Assembly: GCA_946902985.2 (NCBI GenBank)
Contig: OX336393.1
Coordinates: forward strand, 136,552,533-136,616,532
DNA: 64,000 nt
Origin: Meconema thalassinum
Taxonomy: Eukaryota > Arthropoda > Insecta > Orthoptera > Tettigoniidae
Direction: 5' to 3'
Below, piece after piece: positions 1 to 10,363 of the stretch. Position 1 is the stretch's first letter. Each line of letters opens with the position of its first letter. Both the position numbers and the translations under genes were made by a program. Under the pieces are notes generated by a model, which saw only the letters and a program-made list of their open reading frames with translations, had not been told where the DNA came from and made no database searches.

Positions 1-320
1 CCGTAAAAAATTCCAGGGTGATATCGGTAATAGTTTCGGAGATATTGAATGCTGTTGAAATATTTCGCACAGCGGCCATGTTGGATTGGTGAGATGTAAC
101 AAAATTTGATGGGCACGGTCGGGGTCGCCCGGAGTAGTGCTATGAACTTACCGAGTTTCATTGAAATCGCTCCAGCCGTATAGAAGTTAATAGGGGGGGG
201 ACACACACATACACCTCACCTCACACACACACGCGCACACGCACACGCACACACAGACACACGGACAAAAGGTGATCTCATAAGCCTATTTTTTCAAAAT
301 TGAAAATAGGCTAGAAATAA
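1..320 (-). repeat. Dispersed repeat family B, copy 1 (5' end, minus strand)
   Basis: Read on the minus strand this starts with a run like AAAATAGGCTTATGAGATC, then CACCTTTTGTCCG, a (GT)n stretch at about 197-262, then AACGGCTGGAGCGATTTCAATG. The same order occurs at 28175-27890 (minus), 40531 and 48815 (plus). The phrase CATGGCGGCTGTGCGAAA, typical of this family, is at about 70-90 (minus). No coding capacity is seen. The superfamily is not recognised. Confidence 0.7.
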
Positions 321-345
321 GATTACTTTAAAAATTCAACAACAT

Positions 346-835
346 TTTCATTTAAATCATATATATGAACAGTATAGGCGTAGTGATTATAGCAAGAAAG
401 GTTAATTATTGTTTTACTGGATGTATTACCTTTCCTCATGTCATTGTTGACTTAACATTAGTGATTCTATGACATGATGCTGTTTCCCGCGGAAACATGT
501 GCGCGCCGCCACTATCGTCCACAATGCAATGCTTTATTCATTCTCCTGTTGCCACGTGTTGGTATAGGAAAAGATCAATACAGCCATATCCTCCAGGTAT
601 CCTTGTGCAATTCAGAAACAAATATGAGTTTGAGGCCTGATGATGTTGCCACGGCAGTGGCTCTGATTGAAAATGGTGACGCGCAATTATTGTTTCAGCA
701 TCATGCCATAGAATCAAAATTGTTAAGTGAAACAATGACATGAGGAATGATAATACATCCAGGAAAACAAACCTAGCTTTAATGCCATAATTATGTTCTA
801 CGCCTATATTGTTCATATTTATGATTTAAATGACG
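346..835. mobile_element. MITE with ~140-bp inverted repeats
   Basis: The left arm (about 348-486) and the reverse complement of the right arm (about 693-834) match closely: both read TCATTTAAATCAT.A.ATGAACA, then ATAGGCGTAG, then CTGGATGTATTA, then CCTCATGTCATTG, then GATTCTATG.CATGATGCTG. About 205 bp of unrelated sequence sits between. It has no transposase, so it is a non-autonomous DNA element. It lies just downstream of family B copy 1. Short open frames inside (474-743 and 538-816) are by-products of the arms. Confidence 0.75.
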
Positions 836-936
836 AAGATTTTTAATTTTTCAAGTGATCGTTTTTTTAATTTGTATTTTATTTTTGCCGGCCAGTGTAT
901 TATATTGCAAGCAAAGACAGTGACATACATTAAGTT

Positions 937-1233
937 TGGTTGGTTGGTTGGTTGGTTGGTTCCTTAGTTTAGGGGCTGCGACAACGCGGTCATGTAGCCC
1001 CGTGTACTTTGGGTGTGTATAGAATCTGTCTGATAACCGGTGTTAATTGTGATGGCAGTATTAGTGTGTGTTATCTGTTTTAATTCAAGTAAGGACTGCA
1101 GACATTCAATTTTTCCAAGTAGTTCCTACTTTTGCCGCCAAACGCCACCGTCAACGACCAACTAGTTCAGAACTTAGTTACCAGATGCCACCGCAGTCGG
1201 CTCTTGACAACGAACGTAGGAACCTAAGAACGT
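937..1233 (-). mobile_element. SINE X, truncated copy (3' half)
   Basis: This 3' half of SINE X sits head to tail with the next copy. On the minus strand it ends GGGGCTACATGACCGCG...GCAGCCCC (972-1001) followed by TAAACTAAGGAACC and a short (AACC)n tail. The tRNA-related head is missing. Confidence 0.8.
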
Positions 1234-1745
1234 TGGTTGGTTGGTTGGTTCCTTAGTTTAGGGGCTGCGACAACGCGGTCATGTAGCCCCGTGTACTTTG
1301 GGTGTGTGTAGAATCTGTCTGATAACCGGTGTTAATTGTGATGACTGTATTAGTGTGTGTATCTGTTTTTTAATTCAAGTAGAGACTGCAACTTTGAATT
1401 TTCAAATAGTTCCTACTTTTGCCGCCAAACGCCACCGTCAACGACTACTAGGCCTAGTTCAGAACTAGCTACTAGACGCCACCGCAGTCGGCTCTTGGCA
1501 ACGAACGTAGCAACCTAAGAGCGTTGTTTACATTCTTAACCTATCCAATTTAGTTTCACACAGGTGTAATTAGTGGAAAGATCTTTAACATGCCATAAAT
1601 CTATGACATGGGACCGCCGGCTTTACTTCCCCTCCGAAGGAAGGCATACTGAGGGATTTTTAACGACTTCGGCCGGGTTTGAACCCGCGATCTTGGGCAT
1701 AGAAGCTCAGCATGCTACCAACTACTCCACCGAAGCCGCTGACAA
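1234..1745 (-). mobile_element. SINE X (tRNA-derived), near full length
   Basis: On the minus strand the head, about 1745-1665, carries a box A-like GTAGTTGGTAGCATGCTGAG and a box B-like GGGTTCAAACCC. Next comes a conserved middle module (CCTTCCTTCGGAGGGGAAG, CATAGATTTATGGCATG), a SINE X body, and the terminal hairpin at 1261-1290 with a (AACC)n tail. Full-length copies are about 500 bp (see 33043-33540). Confidence 0.85.
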
Positions 1746-1769
1746 ATACTACAGTACCGATAAATAAAT

Positions 1770-2400
1770 TCCATCACAAGATATCACAGACTACACTGAA
1801 GAGATATTTTAGTATTGTGGAAAATGTTATTGTATTCTGAGCCAGGTCTCCTCGAGTGTTACCTTACTTTTAGTTTGTAATTAATGATCATTCGAGCGCA
1901 CCTTAATAGATTATTAAAATATCTACCACTGTCCGTCTCGCTCCTATCCTCTGCGAGTCGTAGGGTCGTATCAAGTTTATCCGTCCGGCTCTTCTTTATG
2001 TTCTCTGAATATTATGACTTCACCATACGCGGGCTAGCACAGCATCTGTCAGGGTTGTTCCCCCTTAACTGAGCTTATCCGGTTTTACGCCTCCAGAAAC
2101 TAGCCCTCTCCCTCGCCCCTCCCCGTGCGAGGCTAGGATTTGTTGGTCGCATTACCGGGCAAAGCAAGTACAGTACTAACTAGAGCATTTCTCGGTATTT
2201 ACTAGAGACAACCACTCGACATCGGTTTCCTTCCCACGAGACTCACTGTCCTCCTTTCTCAACCGGGCTTGGGACCAGTTGTGGCAGAGTTTGATGTCAT
2301 TTCAATAAACGTAAAAACTGTTATCACATTTGCTATGAAACTATCTAGTATAGAAAGTTTAGAAGTCAATCTTTCTTTCGTAATGCAGTGAAACAATTGC
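1770..2400. other. No recognisable feature
   Basis: Unique-looking sequence. The 62-codon open frame at 1884-2072 has no recognisable motif. I see nothing assignable. Confidence 0.5.
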
Positions 2401-2404
2401 TTTT

Positions 2405-2615
2405 CAGTCGGTCAACACGTTAAGGTCAATTAGAGGGGGAATAACACTTATTAACCTGGGATATATTACATGCATTAAATATACACTCTACCTAGTATAC
2501 ACTTCTCGAAAATCTTCTGTCCCTCAGGTTTCCACATTAGTCAAGTGTCAAGTGCGGTAAATGATTGTTAATCCCCACCCATTTTAATTGGGCACATTAA
2601 TGTGTTGACCGACTG
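2405..2615. mobile_element. Small TIR element, CAGTCGGTCAACAC family
   Basis: It begins CAGTCGGTCAACAC and ends with the reverse complement GTGTTGACCGACTG. The terminal 14 bp are perfect and similarity continues imperfectly inward. The same termini bound the 2.5-kb element at 50146-52606. There is no coding capacity, so it is a MITE of an unidentified DNA transposon. Confidence 0.7.
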
Positions 2616-2762
2616 ATAATAAATTATTTTAATCCAGTACGGTATCGAAGTTCTGGTGACCAGAGAACTTCCTATGTTAGCAGTATTGGCATATACAGGA
2701 GTTTCAGATAACACGGCGGGCTGTTGACAGGCCTTCTCTTCCTGCTTCCCGCGTCACCTCAC

Positions 2763-3112
2763 CCTAAAGCCTCGTCCACACTGGTAGATTTGTTTCCAGA
2801 AACATTGTATGCAGACTGTTTCCCAAATGTTTCTCATTTGTATGCGGGATGTTTGCAGACTTTTTGAAAACATTCTACATACAATCGGGAGACTCAAGTG
2901 ATGTTTGGAAACAGTCTGCATACAGTTTGCATACAATTGACATACAAATTACAAACAAATCTCGTGTTTCAAGAGACAAGATACAATGTTTTCGGTTTTC
3001 CAACGAAATGGAAAACACGCATACAAGAAACAAGTATTTTGTCTCAAGTCTTCCTGTGTGGACGTGTTTTGAAACTGTAGACCGGATACAAACCACAGAC
3101 GCATCCAGCTAG
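2763..3112. mobile_element. MITE rich in GCATACA/GTTTCC motifs
   Basis: It starts GCCTCGTCCACACTGG and has an inverted counterpart CTGTGTGGACG near 3053-3065. The interior is full of repeats of CAGTCTGCATACA and TGTTTGGAAACAG in both orientations. A related MITE is interrupted by MULE B at 3590-4755. Ends of the type (T)AAGCC...CACAC suggest a PIF/Harbinger-type MITE, but no duplication was confirmed here. The short open frames on both strands are artefacts of the inverted motifs. Confidence 0.55.
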
Positions 3113-3589
3113 CCACGTTTTTCCACATCATATTGTGTTGATTTAGTTTCAATTTCCCATCCTTCTTGATGGTGCACCATATAAGGTTTAATTACAAGGG
3201 ACTTTTTGTTCTTACGCTATACATTTCGTGTGTCTTTGACATTTATTAATTCATATCGGCTGATGAAGGGACCAAAACTAATTAGGCGTTGAAACATGTC
3301 CCACCAATGACCACACATTGATCTCATTACATTGCCACAAAATGTAGTTTAGTGGGGCTATCGGTGGGGTGTTAAATTTCACCCCCTCCCCACAAAAAGG
3401 AAATAGCGGTTGTTATATGAAATATTAGTAGAATGAGTATTTTGGTTAGTTATTCGACTAATGCAAGAGGTACATTTAAACACAATGTCCCTCCCACCAT
3501 GATCGTTTCACGTTGATCCCCCAATTTACACATTCGCAGACTTCATAAGAAATCACCCTGTGGTAAAGGTATGAATGTGGACTAGAGGT

Positions 3590-3719
3590 CTAATTCTGGT
3601 GTGGACGCAAAACAAGTAACATACTTGTATCGGATACAATGTTTCAATACAGTCTGCATACTGTATGCAGACTTGTATGAAGACTGTTTCCAGACTCCAA
3701 AGTAGTATACAGTCTTCAT
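3590..3719. mobile_element. MITE left part, interrupted by MULE B
   Basis: It carries the same CAGTCTGCATAC, GCAGACTTGTATGAAGACTG motifs as the 2.8-kb MITE. The remaining part is at 4664-4755, which ends GTGTGAACCAGGCTTAA. The copy of AGTCTTCAT at 3711-3719 is the left target duplication of MULE B. Confidence 0.6.
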
Positions 3720-4663
3720 GGTGTCCGGACAGTTCCCCACACTGACATTTCCACACACATCTCCCCACCCCACCGCCCCCAAGGCTATTATGGAAAAGAT
3801 CAAGTTGACTGCTTCGTTGACAACTGGCTAGGTAACCAAGACATTCCAATCTAGATGTGGAACTGCCACCAAGCACGACACAGGACAACGAATGCTGTTG
3901 AGGGCTGGAACAACCGACTCAACAATCTTGTCGGGAGACCTCACCCCAAATTAAAAGAGGTTGTCAAAGTGTTCAAGACGGAAGCTGAGAAGACAAACTA
4001 GGCATTTTTAAAGGCCGAGTTCAACATGGAAGGAAAAAAAAGAAGCCGAGAATATGTCAAACTGGACGGACGGATTGAGAACATTCAGAAAAAGTTCGAA
4101 AATGACAAAAATATGAAAAGTTTTGTGAAGGCAGTTGCCTATTCACAGAAAATGGAGTAGGTTAATATTATTGTTGAACAAATATGACAAAAACAAACAA
4201 ACAAACAAACAAAAAAAATACAAAACAACTGACGAAGCCTAGAAAGCTGGTTTTAAACAAGCCAAAATTATAACAACACCAAAATGATCGGTTTGGTTAT
4301 TATTTAGCCAGTCCACAGCCTGGATAAAGTGTGATGGAAATCAGACTCTGCATTCATTTTATTTTGTTGGAAATTACACTGAATCACAATTATATTTTCG
4401 AGACCGTGTTAGTAATGAAGTACATAGACCGAGCGCTTTTCTTCACTCCAAAGGAGTATTATGTTAAGGTGCATTGTCACAGGTGCGGCTGTAACGACGA
4501 TCGCTGAAGCCTATAGCCTTAGGGGGCGGGGGGATGTGTGTGGAACTATCAGTCGGGAATATTTCTGAGTCATTAAACAGGCAGCCGCGTCCAAGGGCTG
4601 TGTGGAAGTGTCAGTATTTTGGGCAGTGTGTGGAAGTGTCAGTGTGGGAAACTGTCATGTAAT
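3720..4663. mobile_element. MULE (Mutator-like) deletion derivative B with 9-bp TSD
   Basis: Terminal inverted repeats read GGACAGTTCCCCACACTGACA at the left and, reverse-complemented, ATTACATGACAGTTTCCCACA at the right. The direct duplication AGTCTTCAT (3711-3719 and 4664-4672) fits the 8-11 bp duplications known for MULEs. The interior (about 3815-4160, plus strand) holds a broken copy of the transposase C-terminus found intact in MULE A, including a match to RTTNAVEGWNNRLN. In-frame stops follow NQDIPI and KTN, and a frameshift lies near NMEGKK. It cannot encode a transposase. Confidence 0.85.
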
Positions 4664-4755
4664 AGTCTTCATACAGTTTTCAGTTTGCATACAGAATGCA
4701 AACAATCTACATACAGTCTGCAAACAAATCTGTCGGTGTGAACCAGGCTTAAAAG
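4664..4755. mobile_element. MITE right part, interrupted by MULE B
   Basis: Continues the MITE split by MULE B, with TTTGCATACAG and CAGTCTGCAAACAAATCTG motifs. It ends GTGTGAACCAGGCTTAA, which mirrors the start of the MITE at 2763. Confidence 0.55.
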
Positions 4756-4793
4756 TTCAGAGGGCTTGGGACCGGGCAGTAGATCTTCAGTTG

Positions 4794-4848
4794 CTAGTTA
4801 GTTAGTTATTGTAGTTTTAAGGGGCGGAACTACGAGGTCATCTGCCCC
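4794..4848 (-). mobile_element. 55-bp hairpin-only retro-insert with 10-bp TSD
   Basis: The insert consists only of a GGGGC..GCCCC hairpin (4821-4848) and its A/C-rich tail (AACAATAACTAAC type on the minus strand). It is flanked by perfect 10-bp direct repeats TCTTCAGTTG at 4784-4793 and 4849-4858. The same hairpin is the 3' end of SINE X and of the 148-bp insert at 37673. The simplest reading is an extremely 5'-truncated target-primed reverse-transcription product. Confidence 0.85.
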
Positions 4849-5087
4849 TCTTCAGTTGTTCTTCTCAGCTGACTGTACAGCAGACATGGGCGATCTTTCT
4901 AGGGACAGCGCCAGATGCAGTACAAAATGATCTAGGCCGGCCGAAAATAAAACAACACATGTTTACAAATACACTTTATATTTCTGAATTTTAAATCAAA
5001 ACTTATAGGCTACAATGGTAAAAATAAATTAGGAAAATAGATCACACCTTCTTCTTCTTCCTCTTCTTGGTTCCTTGAGACCCCTTG

Positions 5088-5150
5088 GACCACGTGGTTC
5101 CTAACTCTCGCGAGCTTTCTTCTTAGCCCAGTATTCCTTCATCTTTGCCC
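5088..5150 (-). pseudogene. Fragment of a mobile-element protein C-terminus
   Basis: The minus strand encodes HRAKMKEYWAKKKARES followed by a stop. It resembles HRRRMREYWANMKERG-stop at 56984-57236, so this is a repeated protein tail. I do not recognise the family. Upstream homology stops within about 20 codons. Confidence 0.4.
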
Positions 5151-5199
5151 TATGAACACACCTTCATTATTTGTTATAAGAGGAAGGAGTAGGCTAGGT

Positions 5200-5356
5200 G
5201 ACAAGTGAAACTGTGACTGTGCTTCTAAAAGTTTTTCATAATCTGGTTTAAACTGGGATGGGCTGATATTGGAAGCGCAGCTAAATGGTGGTCTCTCAAT
5301 CTATTTCTGACGCTATTTTTGCGAAGCTTCATTGTAGAAAACACCTGTTCACAGTT
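5200..5356 (-). pseudogene. hAT-type transposase C-terminal remnant
   Basis: The minus strand from about 5354 reads CEQVFSTMKLRKNSVRNRLRDHHL followed by AALPISAHPSLNQIMKNF and a stop. This matches the hATC dimerisation region of hAT/ZBED-type transposases, where C-E-[QR]-x-F-S-x-[ML]-K...R-x-R-L-x-D-x-[HN]-L is typical. Only about 45 codons remain. Repeat sequence abuts it on the 5' side (SINE Z tail at about 5360), so the rest of the gene is lost. No TIRs were identified. Confidence 0.7.
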
Positions 5357-5357
5357 T

Positions 5358-5703
5358 TTTTAGCGTATGGCTTTTAGTGCCGGGAGTGTCCGAGGACATG
5401 TTCGGCTCGCCAGTTTTGTAGCTGCTTCGAGGCGGACACCCAATGGGTGAGCTACAACTACCGTCGCGTGTGGAGTGTTGTCAGGGGAGGAAAGTGTGAA
5501 TGTAAGGACGAGGAGTTGGAAGGTAGCGGCTGTGATCCATAGTTAGGGACCAACCCCGGCATTTGCCTGGAAGGAAGATGGGAAACCACAGAAGACCATC
5601 TTCAAGGTTGCCGGCGGGGGGATTTGAACCTCCTCGCCTCCCGGATGTGAGCGACTGCCAGCAGTCATGCCGTAACGACCACAGCTAACTCACCCGGTCA
5701 CAG
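5358..5703 (-). mobile_element. SINE Z (tRNA-derived, 3' module shared with SINE Y)
   Basis: The minus-strand head near 5703-5615 has GGTGAGTTAGCTGTGGTCG (box A-like) and GGTTCAAATCC (box B). The body contains GCAAATGCCGGGGTTGG. The 3' end matches SINE Y: GTGTCCGC, AAGCAGCTACA, GGCGAGCCGAACATGTCC, CACTCCCGGCACTAAAAGCC, then an A/T-rich tail. The head and middle differ from SINE Y, so the two share only the 3' module. Confidence 0.75.
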
Positions 5704-5959
5704 ATATAATAAGATGCGAACATGGCAATTATCTTTTGTGTACGAGATTTCAAGTTTGGGAAGCTTGATTTTGGTAGGACCTTGTAGAACTCAATTTTCC
5801 AAACGTTGAGGAATAGTTGTTTCAATTCATTGATACAATGTAACTCGATCAGTTCTAGCTGCTACTCTATTAAACAAAACGCATAATCACAGTTAGATTG
5901 AAATAGTTTTTCACTTCTAGGTACACAGCACAAAACATATGACCTATGTCATGTGTAAT

Positions 5960-6266
5960 TATTGTAGATAGTATAACTCGACTAAGAGGGATGAGAGCAG
6001 AGTACAAGCAACTGAGATGAGATTCCTGAGAAGTATGGTCCAGAAAACAAGGAGGGACAGAGTGAGAAATGAAGATATACGGAAAGAACTGGGAGTACAG
6101 AAACTAAATGACAAACTGGAGCAAAACAGATTGAGATGGTTTGGACATGTCAAACGGATGAATGAAGTAAGGCTACCAAGACGAGCACTGGGACAACGGA
6201 TGACAGGGAAGAGAGGACGAGGTAGACCAAGAATGCGTTGGATGGACTCGGTGAAGAATAGTATTA
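5960..6266 (+). pseudogene. LINE ORF2 C-terminal tail, first part
   Basis: The plus strand encodes TEMRFLRSMVQKTRRDRVRNEDI...LRWFGHVKRMNE...GKRGRGRPRMRWMDSVKNSI. This is the usual C-terminus of RTE-like and related non-LTR retrotransposon ORF2 proteins (the R-W-F-G-H and G-R-x-R-x-R-W-x-D signatures). Reverse transcriptase and endonuclease domains are absent, as expected of a 5'-truncated copy. The frame is broken at 6266 by a PIF/Harbinger derivative and resumes at 6913 with about 30 more codons and a (GAA)n tail. Confidence 0.75.
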
Positions 6267-6909
6267 AGGCGGGTACACACTTGCGAGCTGAGTGGCTCAT
6301 GAGCCGTACCAGCCTCGTCAGTGTGTACGGGCTTCTGAGCCTAGTTCGAGCCGACCATGAGCCGCTCAATATGAGCCGGCTGAAGTCGGTTTGTACAGCG
6401 AGTACAAAGGAATCCTCAGTGTCAGTGTGGACGGAAGAGATACGTGCTCGCAAGTCTGCACCAGCTTCTGTGAGCCTGTCTTGAGCCGAAATCGGAGAGC
6501 GAAGATATGTTTCCTGTTTCGAGATTTTGTGACCTATTCTGCTTAGTTAAGTCTCAAAGTCATTAGGCGACATCCGTGTGAAAATGTTATACTGACCACT
6601 AACGATCTGGAACTTCATTTCCAACAATAATTCCGACCCACTTCGTCTTTTGTACAGTTCATTGCGCCAACACCGACGGGGTTTCTTTTCATTTTCATTT
6701 AAATTGGCCATCATCATAGCTGCGCCACTCGCAACCATCACAGCATCCAGAGTTTCTTGCTCGAAAAACATCCTTTTTGCACGTGGAAACAACACACAAT
6801 GACTGATTCTGCTCGCGAGCATTATGGCTCAAATAATGCTCATAGAAGGCTCGGGCAATTACTTTTTCCTCGAGCGGCTCGCAAGTCGCTCGCAAGTGTT
6901 TACCCGCCT
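6267..6909 (-). mobile_element. PIF/Harbinger deletion derivative inserted in a LINE
   Basis: Termini are AGGCGGGTACACACTTGCGAG and the inverted GCTCGCAAGTGTTTACCCGCCT. A direct TTA flanks each end (6264-6266 and 6910-6912), the 3-bp TWA duplication typical of PIF/Harbinger. The minus strand 6822-6530 encodes a transposase N-terminus: RRCWRNELYKRRSGSE, MKFQ...NIFTRMSPNDFET, then a TAA stop, then LSRIGHKISK in the same frame. The family has an F..[YF]FRM..[PD].F..LL..[IV]P.I-like segment here. The catalytic DDE domain is missing. Confidence 0.8.
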
Positions 6910-6912
6910 TTA

Positions 6913-7055
6913 GAAAACGGAACCTGGATTGGAACACTGTGTCGGAAGAGGAATGGTGGAACGACAGTACGAACCATATTTGCCCCCACCCAGTGTCAAC
7001 TGGAAAAGGGGAAATGAAGAAGAAGAAGAAGAAGAGTATAATTCGAAACCATGTC
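6913..7055 (+). pseudogene. LINE ORF2 C-terminal tail, second part
   Basis: Continues the protein tail interrupted at 6266: NLDWNTVSEEEWWNDSTNHICP is readable in one frame, followed by a (GAA)n/(AAG)n microsatellite at about 7015-7036. The frame fits the upstream SVKNSI once the Harbinger insert and one TTA are disregarded. Confidence 0.65.
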
Positions 7056-7059
7056 GCGG

Positions 7060-9540
7060 GCCGGATTAGACTAGCTCAAGGGACGCACTTGGCCCTCGGG
7101 CCGTACTTTGCCCATTACTGCTTTACTGTGATGACGCCATGTTGGATACTGGTGGCGCTACGCTGTGCATGACTCCACTCGCCTTAATCAAGTGATATTT
7201 ATTTGAGCCTGAATTCAAAACGTAGGCTACAGTTTGTGATATCTTAGGTTGGGACAAGGATCATGTAAGTATAAGAGATTCGTCACTTTTGGTTATAGAA
7301 TTTCCGAGAGAGAGCACCGCTATACCAAGTCTGGCAACATAAAAAGTAAAAAGCGATATGAATGTAACCTTTATTACACGTAATTGAACAGTATGTTCTG
7401 CGATGAGTTACTGATTATTGATGAAAATAACACAAACATAACTGCGCTTTTCGCTAGGCTGAAATATACGTCCAGATAGGAAAGTAATACATTTTGATAT
7501 AATTATATCAATGTTGGCAATAGATTTGTCACGAAGGACACAGTTATGCCTTTCTCGAGCTTAATTCACCTTTAGGCTAATTAAACATTGCTCTCCTACT
7601 CTACAGAATTGTTGGGATATTCGATGAATAGAAAGAAAACTGTCCAAATGCACAAACTATATTTCCATAACCTCACTTTTTGCCTAGCATGCCGGCTGCC
7701 ACTCACCCCTCCCCGTAGCCCTAAACCTCAAATTTTATTGCAATGCAAAGGGGAATGGGTAAGAAAACAAACTAGAGATGAAATGCACACATTTATTCTC
7801 TATACATTTTTATTCGAGAGTAGTCCATATTGCCACTAGTTTTGCACATGGTCAACACCAGGAAGATGAAAATTGCCGTATTGTTCTTACTATCATTATA
7901 ATTCTTACATCCCGGTGCTTGGCAATTTTTCCTCCCTTGCAGTGGCATGATTGACTCTCAATTCAATTCAAATAAATAATCAAAATACCGAACAAATCAA
8001 AACAACCAACAACACCACGAGGAAAATCAATCAAAAGAGACAATTCCCGCTCCCGCCAGTCGGTTTGGTGTGAGCGTTTGGTGAGTGCCAACTACGGAAA
8101 CATAGTACTGAAATGAATTCTTCATTGGTTGGCAGAACATCTATAGCGGAGCTTTATCGAACCCACGCGCTCCCTATGATCTGTCATCCCCCTGGGTTGG
8201 GAGGAGAAGTCTGCAGGGGTGCCTCGTGATTTTGAATACATCACACGCGTGCTACAGGCGACGAAAAATGTTGGGAACCATTACAGTAATCGATAATAAT
8301 CTTAGAGTGAAAGTTGTGATGTTTCTTTAAGTTGTTGATGTGCCATGAACAGCTTGAATGTGTGTGTAGCTATGTTTAGATGCTATTTATAGTGGAAACT
8401 TTTAGACACTTGCTAAAAATAGATGTGACTGCAGCTACTATTAGTGACAAACAGACTGGTTGTCACCTCAGCTGATTTATGAGGAATTCGTAGCCTTGGG
8501 GTCATGACCACCTTGCTTTGTATTACTGTGTCATCACTCATCATATCTCAACTGTAGTGTTATCCTGAGGCAGCGAGAGATTCCTCACCTCAATTATATC
8601 TGCCAAAGGGCCATTTGATGTGACTTCGGGTGTTCCCTGGAGCCAAACTGGGGGTTCCTCCTCCCTGGATTTGGAGCACCCTATTAATTAATTAATATAT
8701 TCGTACGCGAAAATATTGTAATTTTAGAGATTTAGATGGCAAAACCATTATGGATTCTGTTCAAATAAAAGTACATATTTTTGTTTGTTTTCTTTTGGAC
8801 TTACGATCCTTACTTGAAATCTCCACCCTTTCCCAACATTTGCCTGCAGCCAGTTTAGAAAAGCCTGCGGTAAATACACTCCGGATGGTCACTGTTCGCA
8901 ACGGAATGAGAAAATTCGATCTCTGGACTTCCAGCCATTCCTCGCAGTCGTAGCTTTTATATTTACATTTTTTATTTTTTATTATTTTTGTAGCGCTAAC
9001 TTTCTACTCTCTCGTAGGCCTCCCCTGGCAGAAAATACAAGATGAAAAGGTGACGTGAATACGTCTATAAAGTACTCCGAGGGGAAGCGGGAAATGGCGC
9101 CTTCCGTAAAAGGTGAACGACTTACTTTATTAACTATCGCTGTTCGGCTCTAGTTTCCTTGCACAAGGGTCAATGCCGTCGCGTGGGAACTCTGACCTCT
9201 TCTGATGTAAGTGTCGGTTCCTAGGGGGGTCCAATGATAACCTCGTGGTGATAAACTTTAGTTCGCAGGGGGTAGCATCTGCCGATCATCAGCTGAGAGC
9301 TGATTTGCATGGAAACAGACCTCTACGCCACAAAGGTCATGAGGCCAAACGAAATACTGAATGATGAAACATAGAAATATTATTGGCTTGTGCAGTATGT
9401 TTCCATGCTCTGTCCTGATTGCTGCAGTGTCTGAGGCAATACTCAGTTGACGTTGCTTACATCTCGCGGTCCACTTGATGTTTACAAATCGTAATTCTTA
9501 GGAGCAAAATATTTTGGTTTCTTGGTGTACTTATCTGACC
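7060..9540. other. Unassigned intergenic sequence
   Basis: I recognise no gene, RNA or transposon terminus in about 2.5 kb. Small open frames (7588-7839 and 8750-8953) lack motifs. A CGCGGGCCGGATTAGA phrase near 7055-7075 looks like a dispersed repeat scrap. Confidence 0.4.
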
Positions 9541-10045
9541 GAGTGACTGAGTTGGTTAAGCGCTCTTACTTAACATCAGAGGCTTGTGACATCATGGTCG
9601 TCATCCCAGGGTGCTTGTGAACAGGGCTATAGTTAAAGCCCTGCGCAGATGCGGATATAGTTTGCATGGCCCAAGATAACGGGTTCAAACCCGGCCGAAG
9701 TCGTCGGAAATTTTAAGAGCGTTAGAATCCTTGAGTATGCCTTCCTTCGAAGGGAAAGTAAAGTCGGCGGTCCCATGTCATAGATTTATGACATGTAAAA
9801 GATGTTTCCACAGACTAAACTTGTGTGAAGTTAAATTTCTAGATTATATTTCGTTGGAACGCTCTATCAAAGTTCCAACGCTCTCCAATAGGTATCAGTG
9901 ATATCTGGTGGCGAAAGTTGGAACTACTTGAAATTGAACGGAACTTGTAGCTCACCCTATGGGTGTCCGCTTGAAGCAGCTACAGCCTCTGGCGAGCCGA
10001 ACATGTCCTCGGACACTCCCGGCACTAAAAGCTATACGATAAATA
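9541..10045 (+). mobile_element. SINE Y copy 1
   Basis: A tRNA-like head with GAGTTGGTTAAGCGC and, after an insertion, GGGTTCAAACCCGGCC (box B). The middle module (GCCTTCCTTCGAAGGGAAAG, CATAGATTTATGACATG) is shared with SINE X. The 3' end carries the Y module: CCGCTTGAAGCAGCTACAG, GCGAGCCGAACATGTCC, CACTCCCGGCACTAAAAGC and an ATAAATA tail. Copy 2 is at 55226-55690. Confidence 0.8.
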
Positions 10046-10305
10046 AATATATAAGTTAACAAATAAATGAATAGTTTGTATGGCTGTGCATTAAGCGGAC
10101 AAGCTGCGGATAATATTTGGAGCAAATTTGCGGATATTTTTTAGAATACAATCCGATCTTGTTGAATATCATTGCTAGGACCCGCATGTTTATGACATGT
10201 CATCTTTTTCCGTTATGTTTTTATTTTTTCATGACAAATTTAAGTTGATGATTTACGCTAATCTCATTTAAACTATGTCATTAAGCACAATTTTTACACT
10301 CCGAA

Positions 10306-10363
10306 CTCAGGTTCAAGCCCGACCGAAGCCGTTGGATTTTTTAAGAGCGTATGCCTTCCTTCG
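10306..10363 (+). mobile_element. SINE X fragment left of MULE A
   Basis: Box B-like GGTTCAAGCCC, then CCGAAGCCGTTGGAT..AAGAGCG and CCTTCCTTCG. The SINE resumes at 11596 on the far side of MULE A. Confidence 0.75.

Noticed and set aside
474..816. Two overlapping ~90-codon frames on opposite strands
   Set aside because: They lie in the MITE with long inverted repeats and have no motifs.
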